Notes: generated by a model from the sequence alone, not told the origin. A DNA stretch of 64,000 nucleotides from Pontibacter sp. Tf4 (GCF_014212495.1 NZ_JACKZC010000003.1:124001-188000), one strand, 5' to 3'. Positions 42,732 through 52,380 are shown, numbered from the stretch's first letter. A program made the numbers and translations.

Positions 42732-43613
42732 TTACAGGTCCCGGAACTCCTTTTCACCACGGTCGGAATAATACGGATCGCTGCTGTGGCCCGAGGTGCT
42801 GCGGCTGCTGTTCGTGCCACTTGCGGCAGAGCCATATCCGCCATAGTTGCCCGAGGAAGCGCCATAGTTCTGGTTGCTGAACGAGTCGCCGCGTTGCTGG
42901 CCGGTGCCATAGTTGCGGGCGCCATAAGAACTGCCCATGCCGGTGCCGTAATCATCTGCAAAACTGCTGGTGCTATAGTTCGGAATGCCGCGGTCGGAGT
43001 GCATCGGTGCGTCTCCCATCCCACTGCCATAGCGCGAATCCCGGCTATAGTTAGAACCATACGACTGGCCGTTTCGGCTGCTGTACTGGTCGTTGCCAAG
43101 TGTATTAAACCTGTCGGAAGTGCCGCCATAGTCGGATACACCATAGCCCTGGCGCAGGCTGCCCTGGTTTGTACGACCGCTGTCGTAACGGTCACGGTCC
43201 CAGTCGCTGCGGTTTTCCCTGTTACGGTACTCGTCCTGGTAGCGGTTGCGGCTATAGTTGCGGTCCTCGTCGTGGCTGCGGTTCAGGCCACCCGAAAATC
43301 TTCTCACCAGGTTCTTGTTTTCTTCTTCTTCCAGATCCGAATACCACCTGAAATGGCCCTGGTCCTGCATACGTCGCTCGTACATATCACCAAGGTCGTT
43401 GCCTTCGTGGTAACTGATGTTGCTGCTACTAAAGCGTTCCTCATCATCCCCGATCCAGCGGCCGCCCCGCTCGCGCTGGTAGTCGCGCTCAAACTCATTG
43501 GTTAAATTGCGGGCACTGTGGTAGCGCTCATCGTCGTTGCGGTAGCCTTCGTAGCGGCCAAAGTCATCGTTGTCGTAAGTGCGATCATAGCGATCTCTGT
43601 CTTGTCTGTCCAT
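42732..43613 (-). CDS. Disordered Asp/Arg/Tyr/Gly-rich protein (SWFGD-like)
   Basis: 293 residues of low complexity. The first ~100 residues are rich in Asp, Arg and Tyr (DRQDRDRYDRTYDNDDFGRYEGY), with one ordered-looking segment GHFRWYSDLEEEENK; the rest is Gly/Ser/Tyr-rich (GTGMGSSYGARNYGTG). Similar proteins in Bacteroidota are annotated as SWFGD-domain or stress-associated. The composition is typical of condensate-forming or desiccation/stress proteins. No signal peptide. Confidence 0.7.
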   Translation of the reverse strand: MDRQDRDRYDRTYDNDDFGRYEGYRNDDERYHSARNLTNEFERDYQRERGGRWIGDDEERFSSSNISYHEGNDLGDMYERRMQDQGHFRWYSDLEEEENKNLVRRFSGGLNRSHDEDRNYSRNRYQDEYRNRENRSDWDRDRYDSGRTNQGSLRQGYGVSDYGGTSDRFNTLGNDQYSSRNGQSYGSNYSRDSRYGSGMGDAPMHSDRGIPNYSTSSFADDYGTGMGSSYGARNYGTGQQRGDSFSNQNYGASSGNYGGYGSAASGTNSSRSTSGHSSDPYYSDRGEKEFRDL

Positions 43614-43809
43614 AGCTTTATGTTAAGGTTTACAAATAGTACACTCCTGTTTTAACGACAGAGCGCCCGCGCGGTTCCATTTACAGCTCTTCGGGCAACT
43701 ATCCATCCGGCCACTTTACCGGACTGATAGCATACTGCCAACTACCTGCAAATCACTACGTATCACTTAGGTACCAACCCTTTCTTTCTATAAACAAACT
43801 TAATACAGC

Positions 43810-44862
43810 ATGAACATTACGTTAAAACCATTAAACCAACAGGTCATCGTTATTACCGGGGCCTCAAGCGGAATCGGGCTGGCCACTGCGAGGGCGGCTG
43901 CTAAAAGTGGCGCAAGACTGGTACTTGCCGCCCGCAACAAAGAAGCACTGACTGACCTGGAGCAACAGATAAACCTGCGGGGCGGCAAAGCCATACATGT
44001 GGTGGCAGATGTGGGCCGGCAGGCAGATGTGGAGCGCATTTACGAAGCGGCCATGGAAACCTTCGGTGGATTTGATACCTGGATAAACGATGCAGGCGTA
44101 TCGATCTACGGTAAGCTGGACGACGTGACCGACGAAGACAACCGCCGCCTGTTCGACACCAACTTCTGGGGCGTGGTATACGGCTCGCTGGCAGCTGCCC
44201 GCCACCTTCGCCATACAGGCGGGGCCATCATTAACTTAGGTAGCGAGCTGTCGGATGTAGGCATACCGCTGCAGGGCATGTACGCGGCCAGCAAGCACGC
44301 CGTTAAAGGCTTTACCGATTCGCTGCGCATGGAGCTCACTGAGGACGAAGCCCCTGTTTCGGTTACGCTGATAAAACCGGCCGGCATCAACACCCCTTAC
44401 CCCGAACACGCCAAAAACTACACCGACAAAGAACTGACCTTGCCGGCACCAGTGTATGCTCCGGAAGAGGTAGCCAATGCTATCCTGCATGCGGCCACAC
44501 ACCCCGAGCGCGATATTTTTGTGGGAGGCGGATCGAAGCTGATGAGCAGCCTGAACAAATATGCACCAAGCGTAGTAGACTGGGTGAACGGCAACTTTAT
44601 GACCAGCCAGCAACTGTTGGATAAACCAGCCCGCAACCGCGATGGCGCCCTGCACCAGCATGCCGAAGGCGGGCGCGTACATGGCAACCACGATGGCTAC
44701 GTAATGAAGACCAGCCTGTATACCCGGGCTTCGATGCACCCGGTAGTAACCAGCGCTGTAGTAGCGGCAGCCGGCGCAGCGGCCCTTGCCCTGATCGGGA
44801 ACAACAAACGGAAAAAACGCATGCAAACCACCAACCAGCAGGAAAGCAACTATAACATATAG
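43810..44862 (+). CDS. SDR family oxidoreductase with C-terminal membrane anchor
   Basis: 350 residues. Rossmann motif TGASSGIG (residues 17-24), NDAG, catalytic Ser145, Tyr158 and Lys162 in YAASK. The SDR core ends near residue 240; the C-terminal ~110 residues hold an unusual His/Gly-rich part (HQHAEGGRVHGNHDGY) and a hydrophobic helix (VTSAVVAAAGAAALALIG) followed by basic residues, likely a membrane anchor. Substrate unknown. Confidence 0.9.
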   Translation: MNITLKPLNQQVIVITGASSGIGLATARAAAKSGARLVLAARNKEALTDLEQQINLRGGKAIHVVADVGRQADVERIYEAAMETFGGFDTWINDAGVSIYGKLDDVTDEDNRRLFDTNFWGVVYGSLAAARHLRHTGGAIINLGSELSDVGIPLQGMYAASKHAVKGFTDSLRMELTEDEAPVSVTLIKPAGINTPYPEHAKNYTDKELTLPAPVYAPEEVANAILHAATHPERDIFVGGGSKLMSSLNKYAPSVVDWVNGNFMTSQQLLDKPARNRDGALHQHAEGGRVHGNHDGYVMKTSLYTRASMHPVVTSAVVAAAGAAALALIGNNKRKKRMQTTNQQESNYNI

Positions 44863-45094
44863 TTTTAAACTATAGTTACAGAACCGGCATCAACAGTCCG
44901 AGCAGGCTGCGGGTGCCGGTTTATTTTTGCCCGTTCTTAAAGATGAAAAGCTGTAAGATTAAGATAGCTGTACTATAGTTTCAGAGCCGGACAAGCTGTA
45001 GTTTTGCATTTGTAAACAGCTGCCGTATTTGCCCGTAGAGGCATTATAGCAGGCATGCGCTGTCCTGCCCGTGATGAATACCAGGGACATCTTA

Positions 45095-46906
45095 ATGAAA
45101 CACCAGATTACCGAAACAATGACCACTCCTACCCGCCTTTTTGATTGCCTTACCTACCAGTTACAACACTTTCCTCTACCCGACATGCTGGCGGCCAGGG
45201 AAAAAGGCGAATGGCGATGCTATAGTACCCAGGAAGTACAGCAGAAAGTAGATCAGCTGAGCGCGGGCCTGCTGGGCCTGGGCATTACCCGGGGCGATGG
45301 AACTATAGAAGGCCGCGACAAGATCGCTATCATCAGCCAGAACTGCCCGGAATGGATGCTGGCCGACATGGCCATTCAGCAGATCGGTGCTGTATCGGTG
45401 CCGGTGTACCCGAACATCAACAACAACGAACTACAGTTTATACTGCAGGATGCAGGCGTAAAAATGATCTTTACCGGGGATAAGGCACTTACCAAAAAAA
45501 TAGAAGCCATACAGGAACAGCTCCCCGACCTGAAACACATCTATAGTTTTACCCCCGTAGAGTATACCCCGCTCTGGTCGGAACTGCTGACGGATGTAAC
45601 CCCTGAGCTGAAAGCAACTATAGAAAGCTGCCGCAACCTGGTGCAGGAAAACGACCTGGCCACCATCCTTTATACTTCCGGCACCACGGGCATCCCGAAA
45701 GGTGTCATGCTCTCGCATCACAACATCATCAGCAACGTGTTTGGCAGTGCCGAAATTATACAGGCCATTGGCGTACGCGGCAAGCGGGCACTCAGTTTTC
45801 TGCCCCTGAACCATGCTTTTGAGCGGATGGCAACTTACTGTCTGTTTTACTCCGGTACATCAGTGTACTATGCCGAGAGCCTGGATAAAATTGTCACCAA
45901 CCTGAAGGAAGTGAAGCCTACGCTTTTTACCACAGTGCCGCGCCTGCTCGAAAAGGTGTACGAAGGCATTGTAGCCAAAGGCCGCTCCCTGACAGGAATC
46001 AAGCGCACGCTGTTTTTCTGGGCCCTTAAACTGGCGGAACAATACGAGATAAACACACCTAAATCTGTAAGCTACCGCATGCAGCTGGCGCTGGCCGATA
46101 AACTGATCTTCAGTAAATGGCGCGAGGCAATGGGCGGCGAACTGAAGTCGGTGATCACAGGGGCGGCGGCCTGCCAGGTGCGTCTGCTCCGCATTTTTAC
46201 AGCAGCCGGCATCGTGATACAGGAAGGCTACGGACTGACAGAAGCTTCACCGATCATCAGCGGCAACCGCTACCCGGAAGAAGGCCGCATGTTCGGTACC
46301 GTGGGTCCTTTGCTTACAGGAGTAGAAGTTAAAATTGCAGAGGATGGCGAGATACTGGCCAAAGGCCCGAACGTAATGATGGGCTACTACAAACGCCCCG
46401 ACCTGACCGCAGAAGTAATGGACGGCCAATGGCTTCGCACCGGCGATATCGGCACGATGGTAGACGGCAAATTCCTGAAGATAACGGACCGAAAAAAAGA
46501 ACTGTTTAAGACCAGCGGCGGAAAATACGTGGCCCCCCAGCCCATTGAGAACAAGATGGTGGAAAGCAACTGGATAGAGCAGATCATGGTGGTAGGCGAA
46601 CAGCAGAAGTTTGTAGGCGCTCTTATTGTTCCGGCGTTCCAGGCGCTGAAGGAATGGTACACCAACCAGGGCAAACCCTACCCCGGCGACCAGGCCATTA
46701 CCCAGGACACACAAATAAAAGCCCTGATCCGGGAAGCCATCAATACCTATAACCAGGATTTTAACCCTGTAGAGCAGGTCAAGAAATTTGTGCTGATGCC
46801 CTACCAGTGGACCATTGAAGGCGGCGAACTGACCCCTACCCTGAAACTGAAGCGGAAGATCATCGTGGAGAAATACCATAACCTGATCGGGTCGATGTAT
46901 GCCTGA
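45095..46906 (+). CDS. AMP-dependent long-chain acyl-CoA synthetase (FadD15-like)
   Basis: About 603 residues; ATGs at 45074, 45095 and 45119 are all possible and the one at 45095 is a compromise. AMP-binding P-loop ILYTSGTTGIPKGVMLSHHN, A5 motif GYGLTEASP, WLRTGDIG and ITDRKKELFKTSGGKYVAPQP. Activates fatty acids to acyl-CoA with ATP in the cytoplasm. A TAGTTTTG box at 44999-45006 could be its -7 element. Confidence 0.93.
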   Translation: MKHQITETMTTPTRLFDCLTYQLQHFPLPDMLAAREKGEWRCYSTQEVQQKVDQLSAGLLGLGITRGDGTIEGRDKIAIISQNCPEWMLADMAIQQIGAVSVPVYPNINNNELQFILQDAGVKMIFTGDKALTKKIEAIQEQLPDLKHIYSFTPVEYTPLWSELLTDVTPELKATIESCRNLVQENDLATILYTSGTTGIPKGVMLSHHNIISNVFGSAEIIQAIGVRGKRALSFLPLNHAFERMATYCLFYSGTSVYYAESLDKIVTNLKEVKPTLFTTVPRLLEKVYEGIVAKGRSLTGIKRTLFFWALKLAEQYEINTPKSVSYRMQLALADKLIFSKWREAMGGELKSVITGAAACQVRLLRIFTAAGIVIQEGYGLTEASPIISGNRYPEEGRMFGTVGPLLTGVEVKIAEDGEILAKGPNVMMGYYKRPDLTAEVMDGQWLRTGDIGTMVDGKFLKITDRKKELFKTSGGKYVAPQPIENKMVESNWIEQIMVVGEQQKFVGALIVPAFQALKEWYTNQGKPYPGDQAITQDTQIKALIREAINTYNQDFNPVEQVKKFVLMPYQWTIEGGELTPTLKLKRKIIVEKYHNLIGSMYA

Positions 46907-47234
46907 TTTTGGTTGTTAGTTGCTGGTTATTGGTTGTTGGTTTTTTGCGTTTGGAGAAGCTATAGTTTCATTGGTTTGTGTTGCCGGGTTTTCTAATTCT
47001 GTAGCATTGGGCTTTCTATTCTCCCGAGCCTGTTCTAAGATCAAATGAGCTACTCATCAGACTTTGCGCCCCTTGTGTAAATCGTTGCGTTCTTCGCGGT
47101 TAATCCTGATCCACCAGGAGCACTGATAACCACCTGTCTACCGCTTTACCGTATGTTGGTAACTAACAGCTGCTTACGCCTATTGCATCTATCTGAAACA
47201 ATTACCAGCTTTGTTAAAATAAACCAGCACAGCC
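46907..47234. other. Gap with GT-rich simple repeats
   Basis: Starts with variants of TTGGTTGTTAGTTGC (46910-46945), then ordinary intergenic sequence with one CTATAG word. No gene seen. Confidence 0.5.
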
Positions 47235-48020
47235 ATGAGAAACTTCACCTTGCTTACCTGCACAGCTATAGTTGGGATCTTTCTTTCTGCCAGCTTTATT
47301 TCCCCAAATGCTAAGCCTCAGCCTGATTTAAGCAACACAACTATAGTACAAAACCAAAACCTGGAAGGCGCCTGGCGCTTGTCTGGCCAAGCTGATGGAA
47401 CCACAACTATAAAACTGGTGCAGGATGGCTACTTTACCGTAGCGGTGTATGACCAGAAAGGCAAAAAATTTATAGGCACCTACGGCGGCACGTACACAAT
47501 AACAGGAAACAAACTGACCGAGCAGTACGAATTCAGCACGTTTGATGCCACTCAGGTTGGCAAAACGACTACCGGCACTTCTACGGTAAAGAACGGAAAC
47601 TGGCAGACCACCGGCCTGGGGCAGGCAAAAGGAAAACAGACCTGGGAAAGAATAAACGAGCAGGAATCAGCGTCGCCGTTGGCAGGCACCTGGCGCATTA
47701 CGGGCCGTGGGCAGGAAGGTAAAATGAACACCATGAAACCCGGTCCGCGCAAAACGCTGAAGGTTCTCTCCGGCTCCCGTTTTCAATGGATCGCTTTTAA
47801 CACAGAGACTGGTGAGTTTTCGGGTACAGGCGGCGGCACTTATACAGCACAGGATGGCATTTACACCGAAACCATCGAGTTCTTCTCCCGCGACTCCAGC
47901 CGCGTTGGTATGCAACTGAGCTTTAACTATGCTTTAACCAACGGCAAATGGCACCACACCGGCCAGAGCAGTACTGGCAAAAAAGTAAATGAAATCTGGC
48001 AGCGCATTACGGCCAACTAA
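47235..48020 (+). CDS. Secreted protein with two tandem lipocalin-like repeats
   Basis: 261 residues. Signal peptide (LLTCTAIVGIFLSASF). Two similar halves: residues ~44-138 start GAWRLSGQADGTTTIKL and end QTWERIN; residues ~150-259 start GTWRITGRGQEGKMN and end EIWQRIT. Both share G(A/T)WR, an FTVAVYD/FQWIAFN strand, G(T)YGGTYT/GTGGGTYT and NGxWxxTG. So this is an internal duplication of a small beta-barrel domain, as seen in Bacteroidota lipocalin-like or DUF4488-type proteins. Ligand unknown. Confidence 0.75.
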   Translation: MRNFTLLTCTAIVGIFLSASFISPNAKPQPDLSNTTIVQNQNLEGAWRLSGQADGTTTIKLVQDGYFTVAVYDQKGKKFIGTYGGTYTITGNKLTEQYEFSTFDATQVGKTTTGTSTVKNGNWQTTGLGQAKGKQTWERINEQESASPLAGTWRITGRGQEGKMNTMKPGPRKTLKVLSGSRFQWIAFNTETGEFSGTGGGTYTAQDGIYTETIEFFSRDSSRVGMQLSFNYALTNGKWHHTGQSSTGKKVNEIWQRITAN

Positions 48021-48026
48021 GCCCTA

Positions 48027-48078
48027 CTCTATAGTTTGCAGCCTGTTACACAAGGGCACAGCCTGCAAACTATAGTTA
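48027..48078. terminator. Hairpin built from two CTATAG words
   Basis: CTATAGTTTGCAGCCTGT (from about 48030) pairs with one mismatch with the segment ending in AAACTATAG (to about 48075). It separates convergent genes and shows how the AACTATAGTT word is reused as terminator stem. Confidence 0.6.
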
Positions 48079-48090
48079 GTACAAGGTGTG

Positions 48091-48501
48091 TTATTTCTCG
48101 CCCATTTTCGGGATCTGACTGCAGGGACCTTCGTAGCGCACAAACATGTAGATCCAGAGTACGCGTGATAATCTATAGATAACCGGCAGCAGGCCAAGCA
48201 CCACCGCAGCTACCACGCCTATCATCATCGCCATCGTCAGCTCCTCCACAAAAAAGGACAGAATTACCAGCGAAATCAGGAAAATGGCCACGTTAATAGC
48301 AAAGCTTACATACATGGCACCGTAATAAAACCCGGGCTCCGGCTCATACCACTGTCCGCAGCAAGGACAGGCGGTGTGCATTTTGCCAAAATTGGTTGAA
48401 TACAATGCTCCCGGAAACATCTCGCCTTCGCGACAACGTGGGCAACGGGCAGCAGCAATACCATATAAAAGTGAATTATTCTTACTCATGACGACATGCA
48501 T
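48091..48501 (-). CDS. DUF983 family membrane protein
   Basis: 136 residues (or 132 from the ATG at 48489). Two zinc-ribbon-like pairs CPRC and CPCCGQWYEPEPGFYYGAMY, the DUF983 hallmark, followed by two membrane helices (VAIFLISLVILSFF and MIGVVAAVVLGLLPVI). Function unknown; the family is common in Bacteroidota and proteobacteria. Confidence 0.88.
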   Translation of the reverse strand: MHVVMSKNNSLLYGIAAARCPRCREGEMFPGALYSTNFGKMHTACPCCGQWYEPEPGFYYGAMYVSFAINVAIFLISLVILSFFVEELTMAMMIGVVAAVVLGLLPVIYRLSRVLWIYMFVRYEGPCSQIPKMGEK

Positions 48502-48651
48502 TACAATCTTTTACTCAGTGCCCAAATGTAAGCATTCCGGGTAACAGAAGACAGTTTTATTCCGGATTTAAAAGCATAAACGCCTAAACCTGGTCCGCCG
48601 AAACTATAAGTATAACGATGTAATGGCCGTAAACAACCGGGCAAGCTGGGT

Positions 48652-49515
48652 TTAAGGCAGCAACGTGTAGAAATGCAGGCTCACCATACCGGAAAGCACT
48701 TTTTCGCTCAGGGTGTAGTAGCCTTTCCCATTCACCGAGAAACAGACCGCTTCGCCCTGCGGCTCAAATTTGTAAGGCAGTTTAGTATAAGTGGTCTGCA
48801 GCGCCTTGCTTATCGGCTCGTGGTTGTTGCGTTTAAAATAATACAGGCCTTTATAGGTTTTCAGGATGATGCCCTGACCACTGTCTGACAACGAAGCGCT
48901 TACTACTCCTTTCAGGTCTATAGAGCCAACCCGTTCGGCTGTCTGCACCTGACCGTTCTGCCCTTTTTGCTCTACTTTAAACAGCTGCGCAGACGTATTG
49001 TTTTTGGTGATCAGGTAAATGGTTTCCGTTACAGGATCTACCAGAAAAGCTTCGGCATCATGCGGTCCGTCGGGGTACCGGAACTGTATCTTCTGTATCT
49101 GTCGTACGGTGTCGGTGGTGAGCGGAGGCTCTTCAAACTTATAAATGGTGCTGATGGTGTGCTCGCGGTTGTTGTCGCCGATGTCGGCAATATAGAGGTG
49201 GTTTCCGGCCAGTGCCATGTCTTCCCAGTCGCGGTTGGCAGCGCCTTTCAGGTACACGGTCCGGGCTATTTCGCCGGTATGTTTCAGCAGGTATAGTTGG
49301 GCCGGGTTGCCGCCGTCTTCCTGCACCCACAAATGGCCGGGGTTTCGTTTGCTGTCGGCTATGCCCGAGGCTTCAGTAATGGTTTCCGGTACCGGTGTGC
49401 TGAGAGGTGCCTGCTCGGGCACCGGGGCCATGGAAATTGTTTCTTTTTCGACTGAACAACCGGCTACTGCCACTAACAAAACCAACAACCAGGCGTTTCT
49501 CCTTCCACTCCTCAT
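48652..49515 (-). CDS. Beta-propeller lipoprotein of unknown function
   Basis: 287 residues. Lipobox VAGC (Cys20), then EASGIADSKRNPGHLWVQEDGG, DWEDMALAGNHLYIADIGDN, DAEAFLVDPVTETIYLITKN and FEPQGEAVCFSVNGKGYYTLSE, which are blades of a propeller similar to SdiA-regulated/phytase-like or esterase-like families. Asp/Glu-rich loops (EDMA, DGPHDAEA) may bind calcium. No enzyme activity can be assigned. Confidence 0.7.
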   Translation of the reverse strand: MRSGRRNAWLLVLLVAVAGCSVEKETISMAPVPEQAPLSTPVPETITEASGIADSKRNPGHLWVQEDGGNPAQLYLLKHTGEIARTVYLKGAANRDWEDMALAGNHLYIADIGDNNREHTISTIYKFEEPPLTTDTVRQIQKIQFRYPDGPHDAEAFLVDPVTETIYLITKNNTSAQLFKVEQKGQNGQVQTAERVGSIDLKGVVSASLSDSGQGIILKTYKGLYYFKRNNHEPISKALQTTYTKLPYKFEPQGEAVCFSVNGKGYYTLSEKVLSGMVSLHFYTLLP

Positions 49516-49969
49516 ACGTTCACTATAGCTTTACTAATCTAAACAACCGTTTGTATTCCGGCCTCCTGACCTACAAATTTAGAAGCAGATTAGTTCTGCT
49601 TCTGTACCTGAAAAAACCGGCCCGCAACACAACACCCATCCCGGTAAAAGTCAAAACCGACACCAACTATAGTTTTAAACCAATCCGCAACTATTGCCCT
49701 ATCCAAACTATAGTTGCAGGCTAAACAAAAGGCAGGCGGCAACTATAGATTTTGCTTACCGGAAGCTGTTTAACGAGCCTGAAACATTAAAAACATACTA
49801 TATTCAGAAAACACAGTGCTTAAAATATTTACTAACACTCCGGCCACTTTGCCGTATCAGAGCATAGGTCGCCGGCACATGCGCCGGCTGCCACCCGGAA
49901 AACACACAGTAAAAATACAATCCGGGCGTAACATAAATTTTAGCGACAGTACCCTTTTAGCACAAACCT
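49516..49969. other. Gap with clustered CTATAG palindromes
   Basis: About 450 bases with two exact AACTATAGTT copies (49665, 49706) and further CTATAG words. It should carry the promoter of the minus-strand lipoprotein gene. No convincing gene. Confidence 0.5.
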
Positions 49970-50086
49970 ATGAAGACAATAGCCATAACAAGCTGGAGAT
50001 TATTAATGACGTTGGTAGCCATGGTAGCCGTAACACCCCACGACGACGAGGATAACGAAACCAAACTATGGACCCGCACCAACTAA
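49970..50086 (+). CDS. Possible 38-residue membrane or secreted peptide
   Basis: ATG at 49970 to TAA at 50084-50086. It reads MKTIAITSWRLLMTLVAMVAV followed by an acidic HDDEDNE and a short end KLWTRTN. This is a basic start, one hydrophobic helix and an acidic tail, followed 36 bases later by a good terminator. Such small single-span proteins are easy to miss. Short size limits confidence. Confidence 0.45.
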   Translation: MKTIAITSWRLLMTLVAMVAVTPHDDEDNETKLWTRTN

Positions 50087-50121
50087 GCATTGCCTGAACT
50101 GAGAAACTATAGTTGCACATA

Positions 50122-50158
50122 AAAAAAGCATCTGCCTGGCCTGGCAGATGCTTTTTAC
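50122..50158. terminator. Bidirectional terminator
   Basis: AAAAGCATCTGCC / GGCAGATGCTTTT (50124-50136 with 50143-50155), A-run and T-run on the sides; lies between the small plus-strand frame and the minus-strand LytTR gene. Confidence 0.9.
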
Positions 50159-50177
50159 TTTTTAAGGGAAATACGGG

Positions 50178-50846
50178 CTATACCTGTAGGTGCTGCAGAT
50201 ACGAAGCCCCGACCGGCACACGGTGTTCGTGTATACTTACCTGGTGGCGCTCTATTTTCTCTATTTTTTCTTTGGCTACCACATACGAGCGGTGCACCCG
50301 GATAAACTTATCCGGTGGCAGCAGTTCCATCAGCTCGTTCATCGTCATCCGCGACAGCAGCTTTTTATTTTCCAGCACAAACGTCACATAGTTGCCGGCG
50401 GCCTCCATGTACAGCAGTTCATGAAAGAAAACCTTTACCTGTTCGTAGCCTGTTTTCAGGAAAATGTGGTCTTTTACAGCGGCATTCCCGCGCAGTTGCA
50501 GCAGTTCCTGGGCTTTGTTGCAGGCTTTTATAAAACGCACCAGCGAAAAAGGCTTCAGCAAATAATCCACGGCATCCAGCTCAAAGCTGGTAACGGCGTG
50601 CTCCGAGTAGGCCGTTGTAAAAATTACCATCGGCTTTTTCTGCAGGCTTGTTATAAACTCCAGCCCGGTAATGTCCGGCATTTTAATATCCAGAAACAAC
50701 AGGTCCACGGGCTCGCGGCGCAGGTAATCCAGGGCTTCAAAGGCATCGGTAAAGCAGGCCTGCAGCTCTAAGAACGGCACCCTGGCCGCATGCGAGCGCA
50801 CCACTTCCAGCGCCATCGGTTCGTCGTCTATTGCAATTGCTTTCAT
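50178..50846 (-). CDS. LytTR family response regulator
   Basis: 222 residues. Receiver domain (IAIDDEP at the start, phosphoacceptor Asp54 in LLFLDIKMPD, Lys in YLLKPFSLVRF), then a LytTR DNA-binding domain (~120-222) with YMEAAGNYVTFVLENKKLL and FIRVHRSYVVAKEKI. Controls genes through direct-repeat sites. It follows the sensor kinase gene by 22 bases on the same strand, forming a LytS/LytR-type pair. Confidence 0.94.
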   Translation of the reverse strand: MKAIAIDDEPMALEVVRSHAARVPFLELQACFTDAFEALDYLRREPVDLLFLDIKMPDITGLEFITSLQKKPMVIFTTAYSEHAVTSFELDAVDYLLKPFSLVRFIKACNKAQELLQLRGNAAVKDHIFLKTGYEQVKVFFHELLYMEAAGNYVTFVLENKKLLSRMTMNELMELLPPDKFIRVHRSYVVAKEKIEKIERHQVSIHEHRVPVGASYLQHLQV

Positions 50847-50868
50847 CCGTGTTGCCTATAGTTCAGGG

Positions 50869-52380
50869 TTATAGTTGCAGCGTAAGATGCACAAAAAACT
50901 CTTCGGCTGTTTCTCTGATCACCAGTTCATGCCGGTTCGGGTAAAGCAGATTCAGGCGCTGCTTCACGTTCAGCAAACCTATCCCCGACTTATCTTTCTC
51001 CGTATCCTGCTCCGATTTGGGGTGTTTGCTGTTATATACGTCAAAGAACAGGGTATTCTGCTGGCTGTGCAGCGTTACACGTATCCACGACCGGTTCTTC
51101 AGACTGATGCCGTGCTTAAAGGCGTTCTCCACAAACGGAATGAGCAGCATCGGGGCGATCATTTTATCATCCAGCACTTCTTCAATGCGGGTGTCGATGG
51201 TTATGTTCGGCGATACGGAAGTGCGCAGTAGCTGCAGGTCGATGTAGTTACGCAGGTAGTCGGTTTCGCGGGAGAGCAGTATTTTCTGCTGATGATTTTC
51301 GTGCAGCATAAAGCGCATCATGTCGCCCAGCATCTGGATGCCCTGTGCCGTGCGTTCGCTGTTTTCCTGCAGGGCGGTGCCGTACAGGGTATTCAGGGCA
51401 TTGAACAGGAAGTGCGGGTTTATCTGGGAGCGCAGAAAATCGAGGTTGGCGTTTGTGGTACCCAGTTGTTCTTTTAATACATGCATTTCCTGGTTGCCTC
51501 TCAGCTGGCGTTTGTACAGCAGCCAGGTAGCAGGCGCCACTATAAAGAACTGCACAAGGCTGTTCACGCTGCTCAGGGCAAAAGCAAAATCAGGGTTCTG
51601 GGTTAAGGGGAAGAGGATAAAAGCAACCGGTAAAAATGCCAGCACCAGCACCCCGGCCACCTGCAGCAGGTAAAACAGGAAAGGCTTTTTCTTTGTAAAT
51701 GTTTTGGGAATGAGCACGTAATACGCCACACTATACAACAGAATAGCACTCAGCGAAACAGTGCCCCACACGATTGGAATCTCTTCACCCATGTTCAGTA
51801 CCAGCAGCAAAAACACGCTCACCATCCAGATCACGAATGCAGAAAGTGTATCGCGGGTAATAATGCGGGATCTTGACTGGATCTCGCCGGAATGGGAAAG
51901 CAGGTACAGCCCGGTATATTTAATGGCCGTGTAAAATATCAGCATCAGCAACAGCCAGAACGCATAATGGAAGCCTTGCTGAAAAAAAGCATCATAAGCC
52001 TTGTTTTCGTTACTATACTCACTGAAAAGGTAGGCTTTGGTATAGGTGTCCAGAATTCCGGTAAACAGCCCTACCGCCACCAGCGCCAGCAAAAGCAGCA
52101 ACACATAAAGCCAGACCGTCTTTCGGGCAAGTAGCCTGGGCACTACCATAAAGTTCACGAACAGGAACACCAGGTACAGCAGCACAAACCGGATCAGCTG
52201 CGGCCAGAAATAATTCTCATAGTAATAGTATTCCAGCCCTGCTCCATAAAAATCAGAGCTGTTCGGGCTTGCCCCCATCGAGAGGGCCAGCAACGCAAAC
52301 ACCAGGATGGTTGTAGCGCCCCAGAACTCCAGTTTCTGAATACTGACGGTGCTAAAGGGAAGTTCTTTTGTAAGGTACAT
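50869..52380 (-). CDS. LytS-like sensor histidine kinase
   Basis: 503 residues. The N-terminal ~320 residues hold about eight membrane helices (FVLLYLVFLFVNFMVVP, VYVLLLLLALVAVGLFTGI, etc.). Then the His_kinase domain with INPHFLFNALNTLYG (phosphorylated His) and a HATPase with VPFVENAFKHGI and KSGIGLLNVKQRL. The sensor for the downstream LytTR regulator. Signal unknown. Confidence 0.93.
   Translation of the reverse strand: MYLTKELPFSTVSIQKLEFWGATTILVFALLALSMGASPNSSDFYGAGLEYYYYENYFWPQLIRFVLLYLVFLFVNFMVVPRLLARKTVWLYVLLLLLALVAVGLFTGILDTYTKAYLFSEYSNENKAYDAFFQQGFHYAFWLLLMLIFYTAIKYTGLYLLSHSGEIQSRSRIITRDTLSAFVIWMVSVFLLLVLNMGEEIPIVWGTVSLSAILLYSVAYYVLIPKTFTKKKPFLFYLLQVAGVLVLAFLPVAFILFPLTQNPDFAFALSSVNSLVQFFIVAPATWLLYKRQLRGNQEMHVLKEQLGTTNANLDFLRSQINPHFLFNALNTLYGTALQENSERTAQGIQMLGDMMRFMLHENHQQKILLSRETDYLRNYIDLQLLRTSVSPNITIDTRIEEVLDDKMIAPMLLIPFVENAFKHGISLKNRSWIRVTLHSQQNTLFFDVYNSKHPKSEQDTEKDKSGIGLLNVKQRLNLLYPNRHELVIRETAEEFFVHLTLQL

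Noticed and set aside
42786-43505. 239-residue open frame antisense to the disordered protein gene
   Set aside because: Ala/Val-rich mirror of a low-complexity gene; the minus-strand frame has the start, terminator and Bacteroidota-like composition.
49816-50055. 79-residue open frame on the plus strand
   Set aside because: Overlaps the better small frame at 49970-50086, which has a membrane helix and terminator; no domain seen.
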